From assembly GCA_037039925.1 (NCBI GenBank), contig JAXRKP010000952.1, positions 112,501 to 176,500 on the forward strand: a DNA stretch of 64,000 nt. The letters run 5' to 3'. The notes below the pieces were generated by a model that worked only from the letters and a program-made list of their open reading frames with translations, had not been told where the DNA came from and did no database searches. This DNA is from Doris montereyensis (taxonomy: Eukaryota; Mollusca; Gastropoda; Nudibranchia; Dorididae). The translations under genes and the position numbers were made by a program. This document shows, one piece after another, positions 1 through 13,000 of the stretch; position 1 is the first letter of the stretch, and each line of letters starts with the position of its first letter.

Positions 1-658
1 CCATCAAAAAACAATGTACTATTTGACTAAATTATCTTGAAAGAAAAAATCCACAAAATGGCTTTTTTCATGTTTTGATCTATCTGTTTTAATGATCATT
101 TTGTTATCTTTAATGTGTCATAGAATAGAGGATTTTTAACAGTGATAATGATTAATTAGACATATGCTACTATCAGAAGTTAAAACTTAATTACTCTTGT
201 TATTTTTTACAAAATGTGACATATCCATCATCTGCATTCTTCACAGTAAATCACTTATATATCCAGTAAATATGATAGTAAACATAGAGATGTTTTCATG
301 TTTTTAGAGAACTTCTTTCCAGGCGTTGTCTAAGCTTTAACTCAATGGATCATGATTTGAGATAGATAAACATCGCATGCACTTTTTTCCAAGCTTTACA
401 CAAACTCACGAACTCATGCCAAGTATCCTTTCATTGTGTAAACTGAGTTGTGTTTTCATTGTGATGTATCTCTTGCCATCTTTTTTATTCTTTGTAAGCA
501 ACATCAATATATTTCCATTTTTTTCTGCAACAAAATTTCTTTATGTATTTTTAGGATGCGTTTAATCTATTTCTTGAATCTAAATTCAGAGAAATGAATC
601 TTATATTTTTATCTCATCGCTGGAATGAAAAGTTTTATGACTTTTTTAAGTTTGACAG
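1..658. other. AT-rich intron of NCLN, no exon seen
   Basis: This stretch lies upstream of the first recognisable nicalin exon, which opens after a 3' splice site (tttgacag) at 658. The preceding part of the protein should be encoded by exons to the left of the window. I found no peptide here resembling that part. Confidence 0.5.
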
Positions 659-748
659 TCAAAAGATATAATCTTGTTTTCCTTCTGTCTGGAGGTGGAA
701 AGTTCAACTACCAAGGTTCAAAGAGATGGATAGAAGACATATATGGAG
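659..748 (+). CDS. NCLN: NCLN exon encoding the SGGGKFNYQG segment
   Basis: The exon follows tttgacag and starts with two bases of a split codon, then reads KRYNLVFLLSGGGKFNYQG followed by SKRWIED. The 3' end is uncertain. Ending at 748 gives a codon phase that joins the next exon as GAG but needs a GC donor. A GT donor at 752 would create a TAG at the junction. A missing base at the donor would also explain this. Confidence 0.85.
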
Positions 749-3700
749 GCTGTTTAATTTATTCATGTCATTTGCATTTCCAAGTTATTTTTATATTCAT
801 GCAATCATATTTCATTACATAACTTGACAAATCATTGACATTCTTATTGAGCTCCTGCATCTCACCATGGTCTACCATATAAATGTCAATCTGCTGGAAC
901 AAGGTATTCATTCATTTTCATTCAGTCCACCATTTATTCATTCACATACTTCATTGATTACTTAAGAGAGAAAATAGCTCCTTGTTGTATCAGAGAACAA
1001 GCTAACTTTTAGTGGTCTGTTGGTAGTCATGTTTGTTAGCTTATCCCTTTACAAATCACAGGCTCAAAGTGCATACTGTTTGACCAACGTGAGAAATTGG
1101 GGAAAGATCAATCTTCTCCCCAAAAAGGTTTCTGTCAAGGTGAATCAAGCCGTAGGTGCAGAGAGTTCTTTTTGCATTGATGATATTTGGTCTTTTGAAT
1201 GACAGGGTGTCCAACAAGACCGGAAAGTCAGAAATATGTCGGGTTTTTCATACTCAGGTCGGGAATCGATGTCTTGGGTAGGAAATCAAGTAGGAAATGG
1301 GGCTCAGGAAGTAAAAACAGGGTTACCATGCATCATGGAAATACTTTAAAACGAAGAAAATGTTTCCCGGTCGAGAAAAATACCAGGGGAAATGATATAT
1401 TGAGGATGAATATGAGAGAAAATCAGTGAAATCGAAGTAGACATGAACAATTATCGGCACTTCGAAATGGGAAAATGCGAATAAGTTTGTGGACGATGAT
1501 TCATCATTTTGTCATCCATTTCCGGTCATGCATGATTTGTTGTCTGGCGATTCTTTCATGTTGAAACTAAACGATTCTGATACCTTCTTTAAAATTGTAA
1601 AGTTTGCCCAAGGAATTAGTATCGGTTTTCGACACAAAGTTGTCAATACTTTCTTTAGTTTTAGCGCCTATACCAATACCATGAACTGCGTATCTACGGC
1701 CCAACCTCCTTTCTGCCTTTTACTGTGGAGAGATTAAGAATGCTGTGTGTGTCATAAAGCCGATCGTGCGCGTTGTTGTATGGTGCATGTCTAAGGAAAA
1801 GAGACAGGGCAATGTGCATATTTTAAGTCCGATCACGCATGTGTGTGTGTAAGAAGCTAGACAGAGAATGTATGTGTGTGTTTAATGCGACCAATTGCGC
1901 ATGTGTGTTATTAGAGAGAGAGTATATATTCCACTACAGTGTAGACATGGGTGGAAAGGGTAGAAGAAACGGGAAGAAGGTAATCATGTACTATACTAGA
2001 TTTAGATCTAGATTCCGGTTTTATTGAAGAAGAAAGAAAGAGGGGTGGGGCAGTTGCCAATATAATGTAGATTTTTACTAGGGAGGGTGGTTAGATGTTT
2101 TACGTTGCAGTCAATTAAAAACTAGATTTAGTTTTAAGTTTTTGATCCTGAGAAAGAAAGAAAGAGACTGTGTGGTGGTGGCTAAAAGTAGAACAGAGAA
2201 AGATTTATAATTGGTAGAGTTCAATCAAGTAATAGAAAAAGTCCAAACCGCATTTTCTTCATTAGACTGAGCAAATATTTGTGTGTCTGTTTAGGCTATG
2301 ATATTGTCACTCTTGTGTTTAATTTTTTTGAAAGGAGAATTTTTTTCATGTTTTCAGAATGATAGGGGTAGATCTATCACTACTAGTATTAGATCTATCA
2401 GCATTATTTTTTTCTCTCCAGAAATGTACAGAAAATCCTGAAATATTATTAATCCTAAGTGAAACATTAAAGAAATGTGATCACTTTTCATTTCATTGAG
2501 ATTCACTAGAAAGTCATTTATTTATAATTTGAATTGACAATTTTACAAATAAAGCATTGAAATTGGAATTATTTACGCTATTCTCCGTTTCTGGCGTCGG
2601 GAAGTATTTAATTTCCTAGGTAGGATTTTTTGTGTTGAGGTAGGAAATTTGCAGTTGACTTTTGCTGGATGCCCTGGAATAAGTTTGACACTGTTTGAAT
2701 TAAAGAAAAACATTCATATATGTTGAACAGTATTCCATTTTATAATTTAAGAGCTAATTCTGTTTCTCTGGAGACATTTGTACAATTTGCATGATACAAA
2801 AGTTGCTATGGCAAATAAAAGAGTGGATATTGTAGCTCAGTTTTCATTGTATTTGGTTGTGATAAACCAATAAAGGATTAAACAGTAAAATGCTACAAGC
2901 TGGATTATTCTCTGCTGATGTTTGAAAATTTTATGCTCTTTTTGTTGTTATATTTCTTTTGATGAACTTAAATCGTGATTACTCATTTGTTCTTTGTTAC
3001 TAAGACATAATTCCTGTGCCTTTGTACACTTTTGGCTTATTGGCAAGGTCTTTATTTTAGAAAGGAATCTGTTGGCCATTGACTTTTGTTCTTGTCTTTT
3101 CAATTGTTTTAGAGGGAAACTTACTCTCTGATGTAGCATTTGTACTGTGCTTAGACACTCTTGGAAAAGACAAAAACTTGAATCTTCATGTTTCAAAACC
3201 GCCAAAGGGAGGAGAGTGCAGGAGGACAATTTTATAAGGTATTTTGTATATTTAAGGAGACGACACAAGAAACATTGAACATATAAATATCTTTTTTAAA
3301 AGGAGAAGTTTTTTGGTTGGTCTGAAACGTAAAGAAGAAGCTGAAACAAGTGTCACAAATTTTGATGTTTTAGTTTTACAGATTACCACAAATAGGATGG
3401 TTTCACAATTAATAGTATGAAAAGGAAGTGAGATGTGGCAATTTAAAAGGGTATGAGTTCTGAGTGAAAATAATTTAAATCTTTTGTTTTTGGAGCTGTA
3501 AAACAATCGGTTCATCAATCCAAAGAATAGCGGCTCGTTTCCATCGTTAATTGTCAATACCAAATTAGGGTCTTCCTGATAACAGATCACCCTTCGAGTT
3601 GTATAGATCTAATAAGCTACGCTCCCAGTTTTTGCTCCATGTTCATGAAATAATAGCCTAACTACTTAATTGATGGTACTCTTAACTCAGTACTCTCAGA

Positions 3701-6700
3701 TTAAGCCAGGCCAGTGATAATCATAGTTGGCACAACTGAAGTGTCAAGTGTCATTCTACTCTTTTCCTGTTTTCCGCTAGTTTTATTTCTGAAAATAAAA
3801 GAAGACTGTTCCTCTGTGAGTTGTTCACATGGATATATATGGGATTGTGCTATGTCGATCTGCATTTGTTGTCAGAAATAGATTTAGAACTAGACAGTTG
3901 TGTCACACCCCAGTTTTAATTACTTAAGGCGTGCAATGTTCTTAGATTGGAGGATTAGTCTAAATCTAGATTTAGAATATAGGATATTCAGATCGGATTC
4001 TACATTATTTCTAGTCATATGTAAGTCACTAGTTAAATTCACTTAGACTTATGCGTGTGTGTGTGTGTGCTGAAGTACTGCAGATCTCTAGAACTAGATG
4101 TGAAGGCAAACTACTGATAAGTCTAAATCGGAAATTACCATAAATATTTTGTTTTCTCTTTCCTTAATGTACATTGTTATTTACAGTAATACATATTGTT
4201 TTAAGTCAGAGAGCTTACTTTTGTTGTGTAGTCCAATCATTAATCATAAGCATGTTTTTGACTTTTTTTTTCTCTGTCTCATCTCTTTTAGCATCTTGAG
4301 GATGTTAGTAAAAGTAATTATCCTGATGTAAAGGTAGATATGGTTCTGAAAATCAACTTGGCTGATGAGACTTTGGCATGGGAGCATGAGCGTTTCAGCA
4401 TGAAAGCAAGATGCTAGCTTTCACTCTCAGTCATTTGAAATCGCACAAAGAACAGGATCGCTCATCTATTGTAGATCAAAAGGTAAGAGACATTGGGAAA
4501 AAATTACAAGATTTAGGATATATTTGGATATTCATTGTATTCTCGATAGATGAATAAATGATTTTCTTCCTCTGTGTGTGTTTTTCTTCATGCATTTTGG
4601 CAGGCGCTGCTGGTAGGTCCTACTTCTTTCCTTCCTTCTTTTGCTTATCTTTTTCATCTTGCTGTTTCCTATTTTCACCCCTGAGATCACAGAAATGGTG
4701 GACGGGGTAAATTTCAAAGAAACAAACAAAATCATGCAGTAGCCATGTAATTTTAAAGCAATTATGAGTGTGTTAGAAAACATTTTTTTCTGATTTGATC
4801 ATTAAAGCAAATAGAAATGGACCTAAAGACTGCATACTGTATACATACTTTGGTCTTGAAACAGAGTGTTTTACTTTCCTTTACATCTTGACATTCTTTC
4901 AAATGTTTAATTTTTACTTTCCTTTACATCTTGACATTCTTTCAAATTTTTTTTTTTAGAGATGCTGTGAAAACTGAAGTGATATCAGAAAATGCTCAGA
5001 TCATTGCAGAGGCCTTAGCTCGTCAAGTATACAATCTGACAAATCAAGGAAACTTTAAAATGTTTACTGACACTTTGGTAATCTATAAGGCATTAGCTTT
5101 CCTAATTTTATCTTTGTTTTACTTTAAGCTGATGGGATATATTACATACTATTTCATACATAGATATGTTTGAATCTTTTCTGTTGATTTGATTTACTTA
5201 AGATTATTTTTATGCAAAAAGATCTCTGTGTGTTCCGGAAAGATGCTGTTCATAGTAATAAGCCCTACCATTGTCAAAAGTTGATTTCTAAGGCTTAAAA
5301 TATCTTTGAAAATCACAATTATTTATTTTTGCGCCTTAAAAGTTGTATACACTTTTTGTAAACTGTTGATGGCAAAAACAATTCATTGGTACATTACAAA
5401 AAATTTTTTAAACGTCTTTGTTTCGCATTATATTCACTTTCTTTTTTTGCAGTCAGTAGGAAAACCAAGTGGTAGAATCTTGGCTGAGATTATTTGTCAA
5501 GTAAACGCGCGTGCAACTCAGTTAATGCGTCCAGAGTCTGAAATGGTTATGACACAGAGAACAGACGATGGGACATTATCTAAAAGGATGTTAAAAGTAT
5601 CTGTTAAAGCAGATAAAAGGTGAGAAATTGATTTATAAATACAAAAGGGAAATGAGAGAAATTTTCCTTTCAATTTGAAAGTAGTGAGTTTTGTTATTTT
5701 TGACTGGTTAATTGGAAGATTCAGCAAATATGCATTCTCTGCAATGTTATTGCTCTAAGACCAACATATCTTATGAGTTAACAGTCTGTGTCAAGGATAA
5801 AGATGAGTGTTTGGTCTTTATCCACGTAAAGTGCAGCTCACAGACATCATTTGTCTCCCCCCCCATCAGACTATTGTCCTCAACTCACCAGGGTCTGGCA
5901 AGCCCCTTTTCTGGGCTGTGGGGTTTTTGTGGTAAAGCCGAAATTGATATGATGAGATGACGACTAATGTTAATTGTGAATCCAGAAATCTTTTAAGTTT
6001 GTTTATGAGCTACACAACACTTTTTCCTTTAAGAGCAATAAAAGACTATCTCACCTATTGCTGATATTTACAATTGCTGATTATTATATGAGACCCCGTT
6101 CAGTTTTTTTACCTTTAGAATGCAGCTAGATTGGATACATGTATGGAAATTATGATTTTTTTGTAATCTGAATTTTTTAAATTACTCTTTTTATTTTCAA
6201 CAGAGACCCTGAATTTGTGTTTTACTCAGGGGCAGAATACAACATGAATGCATACAAGTGAGTTCTTAAAAACTTGTAATTATTTTTTTAAGGACAACCA
6301 CTACAGCGATGTTGTCAGGTCACCATTTTGTTATTTAATTATTTGGATTTCTAAAAAGTTTGGGAAAATCCATAAGTGCCATTCTGTTCACGATTTAGAA
6401 ATTACCTCCAGAAGAAATATTCAAGCTCTGTTTTGTTATTTTGAAGAGATTCATGAGAACATGAAATTATATTTTCTACATCTCATGTCTTTAATTAGTA
6501 TAAACCATTTTTCATTCAGGATACTACTTTACTCGATTAGGTGGGAGAGAAAGCTCTATTTTTAGCTTTATTTTCTTTGTTTTTCCATATCCTTGTATCA
6601 AATAATATGAGAATTTTTTCTTTTTCTTACCAGTGTCAAACCTGCTGTTTTTGATTTGTTCCTGGCTATTGGCATTGGTGGTTACCTAGCCCTTTCTTAC

Positions 6701-7599
6701 TTTGTTGCTCAGGTGAGGCCAACACAGATTTATTGAGGAACATTAGTTGATAGAAATATACTTAATTGACAACGATAATGTCTATCAAGTGCAATACTCT
6801 TGCCTTATTTCAAATAGCAAACTTTTGGGTCAGATAAGTTGTTTTCATTTGTTAAGGGGCTTGTTTCCTGTGCTAGTGTTGCATTCGAAAACTAAAGCAT
6901 ATGATTGAGTAGAAAGTAAGATTATTGGGGTTTTTTCTTTCTGGTTTAGGAATTAAGCATTGCTGTCAAGCCTTATAAATGATATTGATTCACATTATTG
7001 ATTGCAACGGCAAAACTGTTTGTCTGAGATCTATATCATCTGATATTTATGTACCATAAAAAAAACTTTTTATGCATGTGGCCGTTTAAAGTATAATATC
7101 CTTTGCATTTTGTAATATTTTCATTTGATTAATAATGAAATGGCCATAATCCTTCAACTAGAAAAGATCTTGTTTAAATGTGCTGTTTTCAAAAGTTTGT
7201 ATTATGGTACAAGTGTTTTCAAATTTTTTTCTAATGTTCACAAAAGTTGGTATTCTGTGGTAATGGTTTCTTTTCGTGCCAAGAAATGAGAATGATTTAG
7301 GATTTTGTATTGAATAAATTTGTCACAACATGACGACGGCGAAATAAATGGACAGTGGCACAAGAAATGTGTAAGAAAACTAAAGGTTATTGCCCTATAA
7401 ATTCATAACAATATAAATTCTTATGTATACATAGAGCTCCATGAGTATTTAAAAGAGTATTCCTCTTAAAAACACTAAGATGAATGTTTTGTTTGTTTGA
7501 CAGAATTTCAATATCATTTACTATGCACTGAAGAAAACTGTGGTCCTCAAACTGGACAGCATTAAAGTGGTAGGTGAATATCTTTCTTTCTCTGAATAA
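659..7599 (+). CDS. NCLN: Nicalin (NCLN), 3' half of the gene, eight exons, with three apparent single-base frame breaks
   Basis: Exons 659-748, 3113-3238, 4292-4482, 4960-5077, 5453-5619, 6204-6257, 6634-6712 and 7504-7599 join to about 300 codons. They match the C-terminal half of nicalin, which is about 560 residues in vertebrates. Landmarks in order are SGGGKFNYQG, FVLCLDTLG, LHVSKPPK, INLADETLAWEHERF, FTLSHLKSH, IIAEAL, KADKRDPEFVFY, and VKPAVFDLFLAIGIGGYL, a single membrane helix near the C-terminus. Nicalin is an M28-aminopeptidase-like ER membrane protein. It forms the BOS complex with NOMO and TMEM147 in the multipass translocon, and vertebrate nicalin also dampens Nodal signalling. 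Splice phases agree over the last five exons. Three single-base discontinuities interrupt the frame: one base too many at 3208-3214, one too few at 4403-4410 (leaving TAG at 4415-4417), and one too many at the 4482/4960 junction. Conserved protein sequence on both sides of each favours assembly error over a dead gene. The N-terminal exons are outside the window. Confidence 0.92.
749..3112 (+). other. NCLN intron, about 2.4 kb
   Basis: AT-rich sequence between two recognised nicalin exons. It contains TG-rich stretches near 1740-1920 and several TCTAGA/AGATCT-type motifs (near 2000 and 2360-2400). The short reading frames here, including those at 1020-1430, match nothing I recognise. Confidence 0.6.
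3113..3238 (+). CDS. NCLN: NCLN exon encoding FVLCLDTLG...LHVSKPPK
   Basis: Acceptor ttgttttag, donor AAG|gtattt. It reads GNLLSDVAFVLCLDTLG, then LNLHVSKPPK. After 3207 the frame must move by one base to give the expected S-A-G-G-Q-F-Y-K ending: seven bases (3208-3214, in an AAAGGGAGGAG context) stand where six are expected. Unshifted, the exon would end in TAA just before its donor. Confidence 0.9.
4292..4482 (+). CDS. NCLN: NCLN exon encoding INLADETLAWEHERF, with an internal frame break
   Basis: Acceptor ctcttttag, donor AAAAG|gtaaga. It opens HLEDVSKSNYPDVKVDMVLK, then INLADETLAWEHERFSMKA. A TAG at 4415-4417 interrupts this frame. From 4411 the next frame reads MLAFTLSHLKSHKEQDRSS, the expected continuation. 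One base is therefore missing around 4403-4410 (ATGAAAGCAAG). Confidence 0.9.
4960..5077 (+). CDS. NCLN: NCLN exon encoding the IIAEAL helix
   Basis: It follows a long T tract ending in ag and uses donor TTG|gtaatc. It reads DAVKTEVISENAQIIAEALA, then RQVYNLTNQGNFKMFTDTL. The single leading base does not match the phase left by the preceding exon's MLAFTLSHLK frame. This is the third discontinuity and is best explained by one extra A in CAAAAG at 4478-4482. Confidence 0.9.
5453..5619 (+). CDS. NCLN: NCLN exon ending in VKADKR
   Basis: Acceptor ctttttttgcag, donor AAAAG|gtgaga. It reads SVGKPSGRILAEIICQVNAR, then a variable charged stretch and VSVKADKR, the last codon being split AG|A with the next exon. 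Phase 0 at the start and a two-base overhang at the end fit both neighbours. Confidence 0.92.
6204..6257 (+). CDS. NCLN: NCLN exon encoding RDPEFVFYSG
   Basis: A 54-base exon with acceptor tttcaacag and donor CAA|gtgagt. It encodes DPEFVFYSGAEYNMNAYN, with both boundary codons split. The RDPEFVFY block is among the most conserved in nicalin. Confidence 0.92.
6634..6712 (+). CDS. NCLN: NCLN exon encoding the C-terminal membrane helix
   Basis: Acceptor ttcttaccag, donor CAG|gtgagg. It encodes VKPAVFDLFLAIGIGGYL followed by ALSYFVAQ, a hydrophobic span that anchors nicalin in the ER membrane and leaves a short tail. Confidence 0.93.
7504..7599 (+). CDS. NCLN: NCLN last exon and stop codon
   Basis: Acceptor tttgacag. 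It reads NFNIIYYALKKTVVLKLDSI, then KVVGEYLSFSE and TAA. The tail is about a dozen residues longer than in vertebrate nicalin. A possible donor (AAAGTG|gtaggt) at 7570 leaves open a further, unseen exon. Confidence 0.8.
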   Translation, partial: NFNIIYYALKKTVVLKLDSIKVVGEYLSFSE

Positions 7600-8583
7600 C
7601 ATTTTTTATTTGGTTTTGGTCCAAACAATTTTAGATTCGATGAGTCTGATAAATACAAGAAGAATAACTTTGTCAAAGAACATTAAGTTCCCCCTAAATG
7701 CACCAGAATTAATGAAAAGTGACTATGAAAAATACTTTTTTCTTTTTCTTTTGCTTTCATGTCTTTTTTGGGGAGGGGCTCCTGAAGGCAGTTTTACCAC
7801 AAATGGGACAAAACTCTGTTATTGCACTACTGGATAGAGCAGTTCATTCCCTTGACATTCATACCATAACAAAGGCTCAGTATTTGTTTTAGAAATGCCT
7901 AACCTTCAACCAATCGGCTGTACCCTAAAACTGGAAATTTTGTCTAAGTATAAGAAGTTGAGTACTCATTTAATTACCACAAAGTACTCTATCCAAAAAA
8001 TCTGGTGTCGATGGATTGTTGTCAATATTTAATCAAGATCAGCCGAATATTACGAAACATTCTGTGCACCGTTATAAGAAAATGTCATCCGAGCATGAAT
8101 TATAAGTATAAGGGATCTGGAGCAGTTGAAATGGGGTCGATATAAAAAAGTTTTTGATAGCCTTTCCGATTGTATTATGTTTCAAGTATTTTTATTATTC
8201 TTTTATAGGTTTATATACAAAAAAAACATTAAATAACAAAATTGTTACTTTTGACAGTGATGTCGATTCTTTTTTATTATTTATCATCCGATTGCTAGAT
8301 TGGTATAACGTCTATATAAATAAATAAAGATTTCAACCAGTAGTTTTTTTCGATATCTCTTCAAATTTTTGCAAAATGAATTTTTTGGTGATTTAATTTG
8401 CCAAGAATTAGAGAGGCTGCTATATGCACTTTCATAAAATGAAAAACGTTTTATTTATCCAAAAAAGCTACTGGGTGCGGCTAGATATTGAACCAAACAA
8501 CGTTTGTGCAAAGTTATGGCAAAATTTGCGTATAACTGAAAAAGTCTGGAAGTTGTTGTTTTAATAGAACACTAAAACACATA
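7600..8583 (+). other. NCLN 3' flank, probable 3' UTR
   Basis: AT-rich, with no coding signal. Overlapping AATAAA motifs at 8319-8328 (AAATAAATAAAG) could serve as the polyadenylation signal, but nothing else in the sequence confirms it. Confidence 0.35.
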
Positions 8584-9163
8584 GGGAAACTCATAAATGA
8601 TGTAGAGCCGGAGAACTTTGAAGATCTGTATGAGCTTCAATGCAAGATCAAACTCAGGAGTATACTTAAAGACAACACCCACCCTCTTTTCTCCATACCC
8701 AAAACAAGTAGTAGAAGCGGTCGACTTATACATTTATAATCCCGTAATGAGAGACATTTTAGATCTTTTCTTCCAAGGGCCATCCGAAAGTTTGACCATA
8801 CCTTATTTTGAAAGCACAATGGCGTTTTCCTCACAATGTTTAAGAAATGTAAATTGATGGATGGTGAATGAATAATTTATGATAAGTTAAAAGAATGTGT
8901 ACGAAGCTAAACTGATTTGTCTATAATTATTCTATCTTTTTAAAATTATTTTTTTTATGTATATTGTTTCACCGCACTATTTATTTACCCACCTTTGAAT
9001 TTCTGTATACTTCTTCTAAAATCTAAACATTTAATGATTAACTAAGTTAAGTTTGTTTTCAATTTAAATGCATTGATGTATTTAAAAAAATTTTCAAATG
9101 GAAATTGTGATAACACAAGTATAATTTCCGTTTTTAATGGATCAATAAAGATGATTGAAATTG
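8584..9163 (+). mobile_element. Non-LTR retrotransposon 3' end, remnant
   Basis: One frame reads KLINDVEPENFEDLYELQCK, IKLRSILKDNTHPLFSIPKT, SSRSGRLIHL-stop-SRNE, RHFRSFLPRAIRKFDH. This is the tail of many LINE reverse transcriptases: a short helix, then HPL, SGR, R..SFLP.AIR.FN. A single TAA interrupts it. About 300 bases downstream, ATCAATAAAGATGATTGAA (near 9140-9160) looks like the LINE 3' terminus. Only the last 80 or so codons remain, so the copy is 5'-truncated. The clade cannot be fixed from this alone. Confidence 0.7.
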
Positions 9164-9830
9164 TTATTTTCGCAATGAAAATCCAAGATGGCGGCGTTCC
9201 CGTGGCAACCAGATGATAATAACAAACAAATCTATTTCAGCCAGTTTAGACATGCTAAGTACAATGGTAGTGGTTGAATTCTATATCAAATAAAATAAAA
9301 AACGTGCTCAGGCCCCCCCCCCCCCCCTACTTGCATAATGTATACACGATGTTGCAAGTGCCAGTTTGTGACGACCATAAGCCAGACACACCAGGTATCC
9401 ATTAAGAAGGTGTGAAAGATCTTGCTCGCCCACCTACCAATACAGTACGGTGTTAACACTGGGCGGCACTTAGAAAGTTGTGCACTGTCAAAGTCTTTTT
9501 GCCCGGCTCATCCGTCAATTGCAAGGAGTGGACACGAGAGGAGATTTAACGACCCACTATGCCTTATCTATCTACTGTCCAAGGAAGGTCGATTGTGAGT
9601 GTGAGTGACATCTTTGGTGAATGCCATCTTCTGTTTGATCAATTAACTGGTTCTGTGGCTACTTGTTTGTTTAATTCTGCATTTTACCACTCACAGAAGG
9701 GTTTAAATACCTCAAACTGTAGAGGGAAAACCAAAATCTCTTGGTCCCCGGCATATCGGGACGATTTTACTATCCACCAAGACTTTCCGATTAGAGAGGT
9801 TCCACTGTATATCTCACACATACACACACA
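9164..9830. other. Intergenic sequence with a C17-type tract
   Basis: It includes an uninterrupted C run at about 9311-9327 and a somewhat GC-richer stretch at 9350-9560. No coding sequence or RNA gene is recognised. Confidence 0.4.
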
Positions 9831-10095
<265 letters not shown>

Positions 10096-13000
10096 TGTAT
10101 CTCTCCACTATATGTTTAATGTCCAAATCTAAGTGAACATTTGAAATGCAATTTGTGGAAATCTTTTTCTTATTTATACCATGTCCCTCTTTATTTCATT
10201 CCTCATTCAGGTCTTGCTGAGATTTCATATCATCATCAAAGGAAAGCAATGAAGTATTTATTGGTAATTTTTCTCCTCAAATTGTCTCTTTTTTTTAATG
10301 TTTGATGTTTTGGAGGCATTATCATATTCCATTCCCATTTGTATGCATTTTTAATAAAAATTGCTACTAAAATTGTTTCACTATTTGTCTCATATGCAGA
10401 CTTCTCCTTCTGAGTGACATTCTTTGAGAGCCATTATTTATAAAAGATTTTTTGCTGTTGATTTATTTATTATTTGACTTATTTTAGATAATAAAAGCTG
10501 CAAGTTTTATTAAATTATTTTTATCGCCGTAGAAGATATGTGTTAATGTGGCTTTCTAGCTATGGATCTCAAAATCCATGTTCAGTTTGATATTTGTACT
10601 GTACTATTATAAGCTCATTGTCATACTTGTTCTATTCATATATGGCAGAGCTTTTCCATATCAACTTATCTGTGACTTTCTTACTTTAACTTTACTTTAT
10701 GATTATTGCATTTAGTTGGAAAGAGTGATAACGAAAAGAATGATAATTAATGTGTTAAAATTAAAACAAATGTTGTAATTTGTTTTGCAAGGATGTGTTT
10801 GATTCATCAGTGTTGGAATATATTTTAAAGTAAATTTGTACTCATCAATATGTCATGATGTCTCAACACTGACAAGTGGATGTTCACATTACTTTGAGCT
10901 AATAAAGTTGACAAGGAGCTTTGAATGTGACTCTCTCTCTTTTAGATTGATACTTACTTTGTTTAAATTATGTAGTAGTTGCCAGAGAAAGGAAGATGAT
11001 CCTTTAAATTTTCGAACCATAATCCATGCATGCACTTACCCTTTGACTCACACCTACCCAACTTGCAAGATTCTGTGCATAAACTGTGTGGTCAATGCTT
11101 TTTCTCTTTTGTATTGTTTACTTTCCCTTTGGCATCATCAATTTTCAGTGTTGCCTTGAGTTTGTGGCTCTTGGTGTGAGAATTTTGCCACTCTTACAAC
11201 TCCCAGTTACCATTATGAGCTTCTGTTGTTTGTGTGCTTTGTGTTTGAAATCAGTTTATGAAAGGTGTTTGTTATCTTATCAAGATAATAGTAGGTGTAG
11301 ATCATATTTAAAACCTGTATTGGTTTGGTCTATTCGTAATCTTTGTTTAAAAGTTTTAAAAAAAATGTATTCGCCTGTAAATGTTATCACACCATTAATG
11401 AGTGTTACACATGTAGTTTTAAGTATTTGTTTAGCGTCACATTTTAGTCCTTTAACTTGCATGCATTTATTGAAAGACAATTATCAATTAGGGCAAGGGG
11501 TGTGGCTTATTTGTCAGTCTGGAAGGGATGAATTTTCACTGCTAATGTTGAGAGATTGTCAGGAGGGTTGGGCTCTCATTAACAGTAGTAACACATTTGT
11601 ACCTTAGGACAATGTGCTTGACCCTTTAACTCTAACATATTGTCACTGCAAGCTTCTGTCCCCCCGAACTTGGAAAGTCAGCTCAAAGTTTTCACTGTAA
11701 ATAAGTGTAAATCATATTTGTTAATAATGTTAGCCATATTAGATACTTTGAGCATTAGATTTCAACCATTTTCATTCAAGAAGGATAGTTCTGAGAAGAT
11801 TTTTATTAATTTTTGTTGTTTCCCCCCTTCTTTTCTTTGTATACCATAAAATATTACAGAATTGTCCTGAATAGGCTACTCTTGTAATATTAGCCTACTC
11901 TGCCTGGATAAAATGAAGGGGGAGAAAAAGTGGTGGGGGGGGGGGGGGGCGGTTGGAAGGACTGTGTGTACTGATCTATCACAGGATAAATGTTGTGATG
12001 CTGGTGTGTCTGCACTTGTTTCGATATATGCATGCCTTCAATTTTGTTTATTTATTTGCTTTTATATTTGTTATCTTCCCCTGAAAATCCGCAATCTCTA
12101 ATCAGATGATTTAAGTTGAATATCAAAACAATATGAATGGAGATGTTTGTCATTCGATAAGAGCACTATAAGAATAAGGCTTTCGTACAGTGATGTACTT
12201 TCCTTTGACTTTCTGAATGTAGTGAGTAGTATTTAGATTTGCAGTCTGCTCACTTTCTTTTCTCCATTTTATATCCAGAAAGTTAATGATGTATTCTTTA
12301 ATTCGAAGGTTTGTGCCTGACAAAACTTGGATCCATTATAGGATTCTAATTCCTCGCACCTGATTCTTTCCTCTCTCAGCTTTATGTAATGGAAGGCGTT
12401 CAGGTTGTCCCATGCTACAGACGCTGCTTACACTTACATTGATTTTCATTTCCACGTACCCTATTTTGTCTTTTGACATTTCATTTATTGTCAGTGTCGG
12501 AAGTAAAGTACTTTGATCTAAATGAAGCCCCTTACTTCGGATCTTTTCTCCTTCATTACATCATCGTTAAGACCCGGCCTTTGTGATAAGCTCTTTTGAC
12601 ATATGGCCAGCATAGACTGTATGAATTAAATCATATAGCAAGCATCGTCATCTGTATGTCTGCATTGCTGATTAGGGCACAATTAGCTTTTCTTCTCAAT
12701 GTTTGTCCACCTCAAGTATTACGATTTCTATTGAGGCAAATCAATGAGAACGAGATGCAAAGTTACCTGGGACAGTGTTACGTGGCCTTGGCTGTATTGT
12801 GACTGAATCTTGTGGTTGTGTGTGATTAGAGATCTGAAGAGAGATTGCCTTTGCCAGAACAAATAAAATTTTGTATCTTCCTTCTAAAAGTAGTTTTCTT
12901 GTGTTTCTTTCTTTTTGTTTTGTTTGTCTGTTGACTGTTGAGAATATTCGCCTTTTGAAATTTTAATACAAATGAAAGTGAAATTGTCTGAGAAAATGAA

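Noticed and set aside
9188..9277. ATGGCGGCGTTCCCGTGG, resembling a Kozak-type start (MAAFPWQPDD...)
   Set aside because: The frame ends after about 29 codons, no donor site clearly extends it, and similar ATGGCGGC-containing sequence is common in repeats.
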